Assembly: GCA_937138955.1 (NCBI GenBank) | Contig: CAKZPJ010000204.1 | Span: forward strand, 1-6,214 | Direction of reading: 5' to 3' | DNA: 6,214 nucleotides | Origin: an uncultured Flammeovirgaceae bacterium | GTDB taxonomy: Bacteria > Bacteroidota > Bacteroidia > Cytophagales > Cyclobacteriaceae | In this document: positions 1 to 6,214 of the stretch, in pieces | Position numbering within the stretch: position 1 is the stretch's first letter | Layout: every line of letters starts with the position of its first letter | Program-made: the position numbers and the translations under genes | The notes under the pieces: model-generated | What the model was told of the DNA's origin: nothing | The model's input: the letters and a program-made list of their open reading frames with translations, nothing else | Database searches by the model: none

Positions 1-77
1 TGGTCTTCACAGAAAACGGGAAAACGCATCGAACTTCATTTATAAAGGAGTAACCACTTTATTTTATCAAATTGGGT
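1..77. other. left-edge stretch without an assignable gene
   Basis: No complete gene fits here. Two forward frames enter from the left edge and stop inside the stretch: one ends at 43-45 (TAA, tail residues GKRIELHL) and one at 51-53 (TAA, tail residues RTSFIKE). Either could be the last codons of a rightward gene converging on the lipoprotein, but the tails are too short to recognise, so no CDS is called. I see no convincing hairpin with a T-run that would act as a terminator for either side. Confidence 0.3.
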
Positions 78-1286
78 TTAGTGACTTTGGTAAAAACGGT
101 TCAACTGGTCAGTAAGTTGAGCGTATAGAGGTTTAGTAAACTCTACGAATAATTGCTGAGGAGGCGGTGGCACTGCTTCCGGTAAATTGCATAGAGCCAA
201 CTGATCCTCACTTAGTGCTCGCTCATCGCCCTGATAGCGAGCCCACTCGGCAAACCATAGGTGCTCACCCTGAAACTCATCTCGCAACAAACTCCGATTG
301 CTATTTCCTTCGACAATACTCACCCCTAGAATACCACGTGAAGAAATTTCAGCGCGGGTAGTAATAAGTTTAGCGTTTACTTTTCCGTACACTGGCTTCT
401 TCACTGTACGGCTTGTTGAGCTGAAAGTCTCAATATCTCGGGAAACAGTACGTTTTTTAGGACGTTGAGCCGCTACTTCAATCTCACCTACCTTCACACT
501 ATCTCTAGTAACCGTTTCTTCTTTCTGATGGGTATGAGACTGACCAACTACAAAATCTTCAAACTGCAAACGAAGTACGTGATCAGGATATTCTAGTTGT
601 TGGCGCTGGGCTTTTCTAGCATCGTAAAAAGCAATAAATTGATTTCTTCGCTCATAATTACGCAGGAAATCGCTCACTTGATCGTAAAAGAAATCGGCAC
701 TCACCTGATAGTAGCGGGAAGGCACCGAGCGTGGTTCTACTAATACTTTTAATGTCCCGGCATTCTGAGCCTCCACTAGTTTTTGGGTAACATTTTTATA
801 CCTAGGCACATAATCCTGGGCCTGCTGGTAATGAAAATAGGCCTGCCGGGCACTTTCTATAGTATTTTCCCGCATAGCCTGTTCACCCGCCTGATACTGC
901 TCTGCCGCCGCTTTATTTTTTACTTGTCCGTATTGCTGATGGAAAGACTTCGGGCGAGAAATCACTTTTCGGGCAGAAGGAGATGATCTAATGGCATCGT
1001 ACATTGCATTCAACTGCCGATAATTATCTGCGGCTATACTCCATTGAAAGGCATCTTTCGCCTGCTTTGCCTGATTAATATCGCTTAAAAGTTGCTCCGT
1101 CGCTAACGGATACGCCTGACGCAGAGCAGCCTGAGCTTTATTATTTCTCGGGCTTCTACGGAGCTTATCAGTAGCCTTCAGTACGGCTTCGTAGTAGTCG
1201 CCCCGTTCCAATAACTTTTTGCTGGATGAGCACTGTACCGATAGGGCTACCAGCATCGCTAATAGCAAGTAATAAGCAACTTTCAT
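78..1286 (-). CDS. TPR-like lipoprotein of a Bacteroidota family without assigned function
   Basis: This 402-residue protein is predicted to be exported and lipid-anchored. A short basic start is followed by a hydrophobic core (residues 5-17) and Cys19 in the context LSVQCSSSKK. Gln just before the Cys is atypical for a lipobox, so processing is probable rather than certain. Residues 22-60 (LLERGDYYEAV, KLRRSPRNNKAQ) and 124-173 read as tetratricopeptide-like helical pairs. Residues 175-245 and 296-390 look like beta-rich domains. The C-terminal part has features I recall from conserved Bacteroidota hypothetical proteins: YGKVNAKL, SSRGILGVSIV, WFAEWARYQGDERAL and a proline run PPPPQQLFVEF (373-382). 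No catalytic motif is visible; a structural or assembly role in the envelope is only a guess. It begins 60 bp after the PLP enzyme on the same strand. The start is fixed by the signal sequence, and no Shine-Dalgarno site precedes it. Confidence 0.88.
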   Translation of the reverse strand: MKVAYYLLLAMLVALSVQCSSSKKLLERGDYYEAVLKATDKLRRSPRNNKAQAALRQAYPLATEQLLSDINQAKQAKDAFQWSIAADNYRQLNAMYDAIRSSPSARKVISRPKSFHQQYGQVKNKAAAEQYQAGEQAMRENTIESARQAYFHYQQAQDYVPRYKNVTQKLVEAQNAGTLKVLVEPRSVPSRYYQVSADFFYDQVSDFLRNYERRNQFIAFYDARKAQRQQLEYPDHVLRLQFEDFVVGQSHTHQKEETVTRDSVKVGEIEVAAQRPKKRTVSRDIETFSSTSRTVKKPVYGKVNAKLITTRAEISSRGILGVSIVEGNSNRSLLRDEFQGEHLWFAEWARYQGDERALSEDQLALCNLPEAVPPPPQQLFVEFTKPLYAQLTDQLNRFYQSH

Positions 1287-1346
1287 AGCATAGTTGGATG
1301 ATTAATTAGTACATCTATGCCAAAAGTGCGCCAAACTAACTAATTG

Positions 1347-2660
1347 CTAGCGCATGGTTTGTTTAGGTTGCTCGCCAGCGAAGGTAAGAAGAGCAGTAAC
1401 CAATCTATCTAAGTCCTTGATTTTAGTGTACACATGAGGGGTAATTCTAACTCCGTTCAACGCCTCCCACTTCACCGGGCTAGCGTGGATTTTATATTCT
1501 TTGAACAGTCGGCTGTTTATGTCGACTGCATCCATTCCTGCAATACCCACATTGCAGAGTGCCCCGGAAAACTCGGAAGAAAGCGGTGAATTAATCTGAA
1601 TGTTAGGATGATCTTTTACTTGATCTACCCAGTAGCGCTTGAGGTAATGTAGACGGGCTCGTTTTCGCTCAGCTCCAATTGCATTATGAAAATCGATGGC
1701 CTGACCAATAGCCTGTTCAGGAGCAAACGAACGAGTGCCCAGGCTTTCAAACTTACGAATATCGTCGCGTTCGGGCGCATGATCGGGAATAAGTGGCCAG
1801 AGATCAGCAATATTTTCTTTCTTCACGTAGATCATACCCGTACCGAAGGGGGCGCATAACCACTTGTGTAAGCTGGTACCGTAGTAATCACAGCCTAGTT
1901 TTGGGATATTAGAATCGACGTGAGCGAAAGCATGCGCTCCGTCAACTACCGTGCGAATACCTCTTTTTCGGGCTTCCGTACAAATCTTTTGCGGAGGCAC
2001 AATCTGCCCCGACCAATTCATCAGTTGGGTAATATGGATGAATTTAGTCTTCGGAGTAATGGCTTCCAAATAGCGATTGACGATAGCTTCCTCGTCTTCC
2101 ATGCCAATATCCAGCGTAATCCAGTTGAGCTTAATGCCATCTCGTTTTGCCCGCTGTTTGTAGGCACTAATCATGTTGGGATAATCGTATTTACTCAGTA
2201 CTACCTCATCACCCTCTTTCAAATCGAGCCCAAAGATAATGGTATCTAGAGCTTCGGTGGCGTTACGGTTAATCGCAACCTCTTCGGGTGAGCATCCGGC
2301 TACATCGGCCAGTTTCATACGTAAAGATTCCCGACCCTGATCCAGAATGCGCCACATGTAGTACGACGGAGCCTCATTGGAAAGATGGTAGTAACGATCA
2401 ACAGCATCTTGCACAATTTTAGGTTGGGGGCTGACTCCGCCGTTGTTAAGGTTGATGATATTGGGCGAAACAGTATAGGCTTGCTGTATACCGCGCCAGA
2501 GATCTTCATCCGAAGCTACTTCTTCAGCAGGTAGCTGATTAAGTTGAAGTAGTGATTCGGAAAGCTCTTCTGCCCGCAAGTGAGTAACTAGCGGAGTTAA
2601 TGATAAAGCCCCGCTGGTACCGGCTAGTTTTTTCAGAAAAGATCGTCGTAGGTTAGTCAT
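1347..2660 (-). CDS. Tat-exported class V PLP aminotransferase, isopenicillin-N-epimerase-like
   Basis: This 437-residue fold-type I PLP enzyme belongs to the aminotransferase class V superfamily (isopenicillin N epimerase, cysteine desulfurase and EgtE relatives). The N-terminus carries a twin-arginine signal (LRRSFLKK, residues 4-11), a hydrophobic stretch and a plausible cleavage site after Ala30 (HLRA/EE), so the folded, cofactor-loaded enzyme is predicted to reach the periplasm. Visible active-site features are NNGGVSP (72-78), NRNATEA (131-137), the PLP-pyridine Asp240 and His243 in VVDGAHA, the Schiff-base Lys266 in SLHKW, GTRSFAPEQ (308-316), and Arg405 in GVRITPHVY as the likely carboxylate-binding arginine. 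All are intact and the length is usual once the signal is counted. Reaction type (racemase, lyase, desulfurase or transaminase) and substrate cannot be decided. It lies 129 bp behind the Tat-exported flavoenzyme on the same strand, suggesting a shared amino-acid substrate. An A-rich stretch rather than a Shine-Dalgarno site precedes the ATG. Confidence 0.92.
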   Translation of the reverse strand: MTNLRRSFLKKLAGTSGALSLTPLVTHLRAEELSESLLQLNQLPAEEVASDEDLWRGIQQAYTVSPNIINLNNGGVSPQPKIVQDAVDRYYHLSNEAPSYYMWRILDQGRESLRMKLADVAGCSPEEVAINRNATEALDTIIFGLDLKEGDEVVLSKYDYPNMISAYKQRAKRDGIKLNWITLDIGMEDEEAIVNRYLEAITPKTKFIHITQLMNWSGQIVPPQKICTEARKRGIRTVVDGAHAFAHVDSNIPKLGCDYYGTSLHKWLCAPFGTGMIYVKKENIADLWPLIPDHAPERDDIRKFESLGTRSFAPEQAIGQAIDFHNAIGAERKRARLHYLKRYWVDQVKDHPNIQINSPLSSEFSGALCNVGIAGMDAVDINSRLFKEYKIHASPVKWEALNGVRITPHVYTKIKDLDRLVTALLTFAGEQPKQTMR

Positions 2661-2688
2661 TCTTTTGGGGATTGGGTTTTAGAAATTA

Positions 2689-2710
2689 GTGTTATGGTGT
2701 TAGTGTGTTA
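2689..2710. repeat. three direct repeats of GTGTTA at 8-bp period
   Basis: GTGTTA occurs at 2689-2694, 2697-2702 and 2705-2710, each copy separated by exactly two bases (tg, gt). Read on the coding strand of the PLP enzyme this is TAACAC three times, ending about 28 bp before its ATG and so lying in its leader or promoter. Two further GGTGT boxes follow at 2727-2731 and 2734-2738. The 8-bp period is not a helical turn, so a dimeric operator is not obvious; it may be a short tandem repeat, a binding site for a regulator, or chance in a low-complexity spacer. Confidence 0.55.
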
Positions 2711-2789
2711 TAGTTCTAATTACTAGGGTGTCCGGTGTTTTGAGTTTAGTAATTTTAAACATCGGGCGCAGAGCACTTTAACACTCTTG

Positions 2790-3998
2790 CTAGGTATACA
2801 TCGTATCGGCTACTTTTTTGATGGCTACCACCATGCGTTCGGTATCCTCGTGCGACGGGGTAGTTTCCCAACTGCCCATTTTATGGGTTCCACCTACGAT
2901 AATACCGTCTTTTCGGTTAATGGTGTAAGCACTTTGAGTAGCTATCCGGTAATTTACCTCCTGTTGCGGAATAACAAATGCTAACTGTCCGGCAATGGGC
3001 GTTAAATGAGGATCATCCGTCAGGCGTTTAGCGCCGATGCCCGTACAATTAACGATGCAGGTTTCGGGCAAAGCGTCCAAATTTTCCAGTCGTTTAAATT
3101 CCTGAATTTTTACCGTTCCACCAAATCGTAGAAAATCGTCGGTGTACATTTTAAGCAAGGAAGGAATATTGAATACCATTGAAGTCCGCCGATAAACTAC
3201 GGGGGCTCGGAAAGGATGCTCTTTATCAGCGAGACGTTTAGGTTTCGGAAGCACTTCCATGAAGTTGTACTTCTCATTAGCCGGAAGGTCGCCATGTGCT
3301 AAAGAGGCTTCATCCTGACGAACATCGTAACTATCAGTCCATACAACTAAATTCCCCAGCCCCAACAAATTTTGGTACGACAGAAAAGAAGTTTGATGCA
3401 TTTGTTTGAACTGCTCAAAGAAAGTGTCATTCACGTTGCTGGAGTCAATCAAGCGGTGAGCCGGCGACCAGGTTCCAGTAGCCTTACTGGAGGTGATGTC
3501 CGGGGCCATCTCCTTAGTGTAGATGGTTACTTCGTAGCCTCGCCGCTGTAATGCTCGTGCGGTGGTCAATCCAATCACGCCGCAGCCAATAACGGCTACT
3601 TTTCGGGCTGAACCTGGGGGTAACGCCATAGCATCAGTAGCTGTTGAAACGATTGAGTTTTCCGAGGCCCAGGAAGAATCTACCAATTTCGTAGCTAATT
3701 CGGCTGAGCCCCAGGAGAGTGACCAGCCGCTTCCGCCGTGACCATAATTATGCACCAGAGTTTTGCTTCCTAAGGTTTCTTTTTCTATGCGGGGACCAAT
3801 AGTTCGGTAGGGACGTAGACCTACGGTTTCTTTTACCACCCGATCTAGCGAGATGCGTAGTTTAGGTAGGTATCGGGAGGAATATTGTATATTAAGTTGC
3901 TTTTCAGCCAGACGGAGTGCCGACGGAGCACAGGAGGCTATTCCCAAAGTGGCTCCGGCAACTACCGATTTCTGAAGAAAAGACCGTCTATTTACCAT
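2790..3998 (-). CDS. Tat-exported FAD-dependent D-amino-acid-oxidase-type enzyme with circularly permuted domain order
   Basis: This 402-residue flavoenzyme is related to D-amino acid/D-aspartate oxidases, which oxidise an amine to an imine and release keto acid, ammonia and H2O2. The N-terminus has a twin-arginine signal (NRRSFLQK, residues 3-10) followed by a good lipobox (GIASC, Cys23), so a Tat-exported lipoprotein is likely. Residues 48-110 correspond to the usual C-terminus of this family: VGLRPYR (59-65; an Arg here binds the substrate carboxylate in known oxidases), GPRIEKE (68-74), and HNYGHGG with GW and SWG (83-97). A linker of about 20 residues leads to the FAD-binding VIGCGVIG (136-143), then GTWSPAHR (175-182), NCTGIGA (317-323), IAGQL (335-339) and GGTHKMGSW (369-377), where the protein ends. 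All modules are present but rotated. ATG at 3998 is chosen because it puts the RR motif at residues 4-5; an in-frame ATG at 4088 would add 30 residues across the AT-rich promoter region. Substrate unknown. Confidence 0.93.
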   Translation of the reverse strand: MVNRRSFLQKSVVAGATLGIASCAPSALRLAEKQLNIQYSSRYLPKLRISLDRVVKETVGLRPYRTIGPRIEKETLGSKTLVHNYGHGGSGWSLSWGSAELATKLVDSSWASENSIVSTATDAMALPPGSARKVAVIGCGVIGLTTARALQRRGYEVTIYTKEMAPDITSSKATGTWSPAHRLIDSSNVNDTFFEQFKQMHQTSFLSYQNLLGLGNLVVWTDSYDVRQDEASLAHGDLPANEKYNFMEVLPKPKRLADKEHPFRAPVVYRRTSMVFNIPSLLKMYTDDFLRFGGTVKIQEFKRLENLDALPETCIVNCTGIGAKRLTDDPHLTPIAGQLAFVIPQQEVNYRIATQSAYTINRKDGIIVGGTHKMGSWETTPSHEDTERMVVAIKKVADTMYT

Positions 3999-4098
3999 AA
4001 CAAGATATTTTATTTTATTGTAAAGTAAAATTACAGAATAAAGTATTGAATAAGAAAATAGACATGAATTATTATCAAAATGAGTCAAAGAATAGAAA
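3999..4098. promoter_or_regulatory. AT-rich divergent promoter region
   Basis: This 100-bp spacer separates the leftward flavoenzyme start from the rightward sulfatase start and has about 18 G/C bases in 100, far below the flanking genes. It must hold the promoters of both transcription units unless these are read through from further away. I could not find a clean Bacteroidota TTTG / TAnnTTTG promoter in either direction: the forward strand has no TTTG at all, and the reverse strand has only near matches (TCATTTTG and TATTCTTTG). Individual promoter elements are therefore not called. No Shine-Dalgarno site precedes either ATG; both are preceded by A/T-rich bases. Confidence 0.55.
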
Positions 4099-5598
4099 AT
4101 GAAAAAAAACGCTTTACGACTAACCTTACTAGTACTTATCCTTTTGCCTATACTGGGCTACTCTCAGAAACCTAATATTTTATTTATCATTGCTGACGAT
4201 TTGAATACGCAAATTGGTCCATACATGGGTATCAATGAGCATACTCCTAACCTGAGCCGACTGGCTGATGAGGGAGTGAAATTTGATCGAGCCTATTGTC
4301 AGTTTCCACTCTGTGGTCCATCTCGGGCTTCGCTAATGAGCGGACTTTATCCTGAAACTAATGGAATGCTGAATAATAACGATTTGCTAGGAAGCTACCG
4401 AGCTAATAACCCCCAACTAGCCAATCATCCTTCTATGGCTGGTTTCTTTCGCGAGCAGGGTTATTTTACCGCTCGAGTTTCCAAGATATTTCATATGGGA
4501 GTACCCGGTGGCATTGAGCGGGGCAGTGCCGGAGGCGATGATCCTGATTCCTGGGATTACGCTTACAACGTGATGGGGCCGGAAACCTTAAGCCAAGGAA
4601 AATTGGAATTGCTATCCCCTAAGAATCTACACTACGGCAGTAATTTTGCCAAAATGATGGTACCCGATTCCTTAGACTTTACCCAAACCGATTATTTGGC
4701 GGCTAGTCAGGCGATAGCCATCTTAGAAAGCCGAGCCGCTCCAGTAGCGGAAGGCGCTAGCAATTTAGTTAAGCTAAAGCCTGAGTCTCCCTTCTTTCTG
4801 TCGGTAGGCTTTGTTCGTCCGCATGTGCCCCTCATTGCTCCCAAAAGCTACTTTGAGCCGTACCCCTGGCAAGAAGTTATGCTGCCAGAAGTTGCTGGGC
4901 TTGATGATGTGCCTCCGAGAGCGCTCACCCGGCAGAATGATAAAATCTGGGGAATGAGTGAGCAGCAACAGCAAGAAACTATTGCAGCATATATGGCCAG
5001 CGTCCGGTTTATGGATGCTCAGGTCGGTCGATTATTAGATGCACTGGATCAGCTAAACTTACGAGAAAATACAATTGTAGTATTTGTTTCTGATCACGGA
5101 TATAACCTGGGAGAGCACGATTGTTGGTCGAAGGTAAGTTTGTGGGAAGGAAGCGTGCGGGTGCCGATGATTATTTCTGCTCCAGATGATCAGTTCAACC
5201 AAAATCGGGGTACCAGTTGCAATGCTATTGTAGAACTGCTTGATTTATACCCAACCTTGTTAGACCTGAGTGGCTACGCTCCGCAACAACCCGCAATTTT
5301 GCAGGGAAAAAGCTTAGTAGAATGGTTGGAAAATAGCAATTACCAGTCAGATGATGAGCATTATGCTTATACCGTTTCTTACCAAGGAAGTGCTGCTTCT
5401 TTAAAGCAAGGAGACTGGCGATACACCCGTTGGGGCGACAATGCCGAAGGCAATAATGAAGAATTATACGATCATGATTCTGACCCCGAAGAGCATCATA
5501 ATTTGGTAAACGATCCCAACAAGAAAAAGGCTTTAGAAGAAATGCGAGCGAAGTTTAACCAAGTGAAGCAAGAAGTGCATGCAGCATTACCTCAATAA
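4099..5598 (+). CDS. secreted sulfatase, iduronate-2-sulfatase-like (family S1)
   Basis: This 499-residue type I sulfatase hydrolyses a sulfate ester, most likely on a sulfated polysaccharide or glycan. Residues 1-22 form a signal peptide with probable cleavage GYS/QK, so it acts in the periplasm or at the surface. The catalytic core is complete: metal-binding Asp33-Asp34 (IADDLN), Cys72 in CGPSRAS as the residue converted to formylglycine, Arg76, Lys129 and His132 (SKIFH), His242 (RPHVP), Asp332-His333 (SDHGYNLGEH) and Lys345. The C-terminal subdomain has GDWRYTRW (438-445) and the usual LYDHDSDPEEHHNLV segment (456-470). KVFH-like SKIFH, FFLSVGFVRPHVP and SDHG..LGEH match my memory of human iduronate-2-sulfatase and its bacterial relatives, but substrate specificity cannot be assigned. 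A formylglycine-generating or anaerobic maturase must be encoded elsewhere. It is divergent from the flavoenzyme and joined directly to the trmH-like gene. Confidence 0.95.
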   Translation: MKKNALRLTLLVLILLPILGYSQKPNILFIIADDLNTQIGPYMGINEHTPNLSRLADEGVKFDRAYCQFPLCGPSRASLMSGLYPETNGMLNNNDLLGSYRANNPQLANHPSMAGFFREQGYFTARVSKIFHMGVPGGIERGSAGGDDPDSWDYAYNVMGPETLSQGKLELLSPKNLHYGSNFAKMMVPDSLDFTQTDYLAASQAIAILESRAAPVAEGASNLVKLKPESPFFLSVGFVRPHVPLIAPKSYFEPYPWQEVMLPEVAGLDDVPPRALTRQNDKIWGMSEQQQQETIAAYMASVRFMDAQVGRLLDALDQLNLRENTIVVFVSDHGYNLGEHDCWSKVSLWEGSVRVPMIISAPDDQFNQNRGTSCNAIVELLDLYPTLLDLSGYAPQQPAILQGKSLVEWLENSNYQSDDEHYAYTVSYQGSAASLKQGDWRYTRWGDNAEGNNEELYDHDSDPEEHHNLVNDPNKKKALEEMRAKFNQVKQEVHAALPQ

Positions 5599-6214
5599 AT
5601 GGATGAGTTAGAAAAACTTTATCAGTATCTGTCCCGGTTTCTGTCAGAATCGCGAACGCAGCGGTTTGAAGAGGTATTACGATGGCGTACGTGCCATTTT
5701 ACCGTAGCGGTAGAAGATATTTATCAGCAGCACAACGCTAGTGCCATCATTCGCACCTGCGATTGTCTGGGTATTCAGGATATTTCTGTTATGGAACGGG
5801 GCAATGAGTTTAAACTAGCTAAAGGTATGGCGCGGGGTGCTGAAAAATGGGTAGACGTCCAATACTATTCTGAGCCCCCGCTGACAAATAGTGTTACCGC
5901 TTGTTTAGACAGTCTGAAGAGTCAAGGCTACCAAATTGCCGCGGCTGCTCCGCATTACGATCAACAGAAACCGCAATCATTTGATATTCAGGTACGAACA
6001 GCTTTTTTCTTCGGGCACGAGAAGTACGGTTTATCCGAAGAAGTTATAGAACGGGCTGATCAACGGATTGCTATTCCCGCTTTTGGATTTACCGAAAGCT
6101 ATAACGTATCGGTAGCTGCTGCTTTGCTCTTGTATGAGCTTACGGCTCGCCTCCATCAATCTACCGAAATCAATTGGCAACTTAGCGAAGACAAAAAGAT
6201 GGAAAAGCGAGTAG
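5599..6214 (+). CDS. trmH: tRNA (guanosine-2'-O-)-methyltransferase TrmH, SpoU family, 3' end missing
   Basis: The frame is open from ATG to the window edge (205 codons plus one base), so the C-terminus is absent. It is a SPOUT-class methyltransferase with an alpha/beta trefoil knot that uses S-adenosylmethionine, in this subfamily to 2'-O-methylate G18 in the tRNA D-loop. All three SpoU motifs are visible: motif 1 HNASAIIR (45-52) with Asn46 and the catalytic-type Arg52, motif 2 FFGHEKYGLS (137-146), and motif 3 IPAFGFTESYNVSVAAAL (159-176). The segment RTCHFTVAVEDIYQQHN (30-46) matches the TrmH N-terminal pattern better than TrmL or RlmB. The usual SLN of motif 3 reads SYN here, a mild variant. 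The start abuts the sulfatase stop (TAAATG) with no ribosome binding site, so translation is probably coupled to the upstream gene. Other SpoU rRNA methyltransferases are the main alternative. Confidence 0.88.
   Translation, partial: MDELEKLYQYLSRFLSESRTQRFEEVLRWRTCHFTVAVEDIYQQHNASAIIRTCDCLGIQDISVMERGNEFKLAKGMARGAEKWVDVQYYSEPPLTNSVTACLDSLKSQGYQIAAAAPHYDQQKPQSFDIQVRTAFFFGHEKYGLSEEVIERADQRIAIPAFGFTESYNVSVAAALLLYELTARLHQSTEINWQLSEDKKMEKRV

Noticed and set aside
1287..1346. Promoter for the lipoprotein gene (reverse-strand CACTTTTG at 1328-1321)
   Set aside because: It is one mismatch from TAnnTTTG but no TTTG lies at the expected upstream distance, so the match is probably chance.
1920..2249. 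Forward 109-codon open frame inside the PLP enzyme gene
   Set aside because: It is antisense to a gene with an intact catalytic core and shows no recognisable motif; the same applies to the short frames at 167-361, 783-986, 1625-1810, 2315-2509, 2787-2984 and 4774-4974.
2761..2789. Flavoenzyme truncated at its C-terminus by frameshift
   Set aside because: The missing canonical C-terminal block is present at the N-terminus, and the bases after the TAG at 2790-2792 encode only three codons before another stop, with no remnant of RPxR or HNYGHGG in the spacer.
2768..2790. Hairpin gcagag...ctcttgc just after the flavoenzyme stop as a terminator
   Set aside because: The stem is only about six pairs with a bulge and is not followed by a T-run on the transcribed strand, so read-through to the PLP gene is equally likely.
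3999..4088. Longer in-frame start of the flavoenzyme at 4088
   Set aside because: The extra 30 residues are low-complexity Ile/Leu/Tyr/Asn translated from the 18% GC spacer, they would bury the twin-arginine signal, and they would leave only 10 bp before the divergent sulfatase start.

Overview
The window looks like chromosome of a Bacteroidota member, probably a marine Cytophagales-type bacterium. This is inferred from four things: start codons preceded by A-rich stretches rather than Shine-Dalgarno sites, a signal peptide ending in GYSQK on the sulfatase, a Bacteroidota-style lipoprotein of unnamed family, and moderate-to-low GC with a very AT-rich divergent promoter region. No rRNA, tRNA, CRISPR array, insertion sequence or other mobile element was seen.

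Layout: bases 1-77 hold no assignable gene. Three genes are read leftward: a Tat-exported FAD-dependent D-amino-acid-oxidase-type enzyme (3998-2790), a Tat-exported class V PLP aminotransferase/epimerase-like enzyme (2660-1347), and a TPR-like lipoprotein (1286-78). They are separated by 129 and 60 bp and could form one transcription unit. A 100-bp region of about 18% GC (3999-4098) separates them from two rightward genes: a secreted sulfatase resembling iduronate-2-sulfatase (4099-5598) and, joined stop-to-start as TAAATG, a tRNA 2'-O-methyltransferase of the TrmH/SpoU type (5599 onward, cut by the window edge).

The main discovery is in the flavoenzyme. The segment that is normally the C-terminus of D-amino acid oxidases (the substrate-arginine RPxR motif followed by HNYGHGG..GW..SWG) sits at the N-terminus, ahead of the FAD-binding GxGxxG. 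The protein ends just after the usual penultimate GGT..G.W segment. All the parts are present in rotated order, which is a circular permutation, and a twin-arginine signal with a lipobox is placed in front. The adjacent PLP enzyme also carries a twin-arginine signal. Together they suggest an envelope-located amino-acid conversion (PLP chemistry plus oxidative deamination), but the substrate cannot be read from the sequence.
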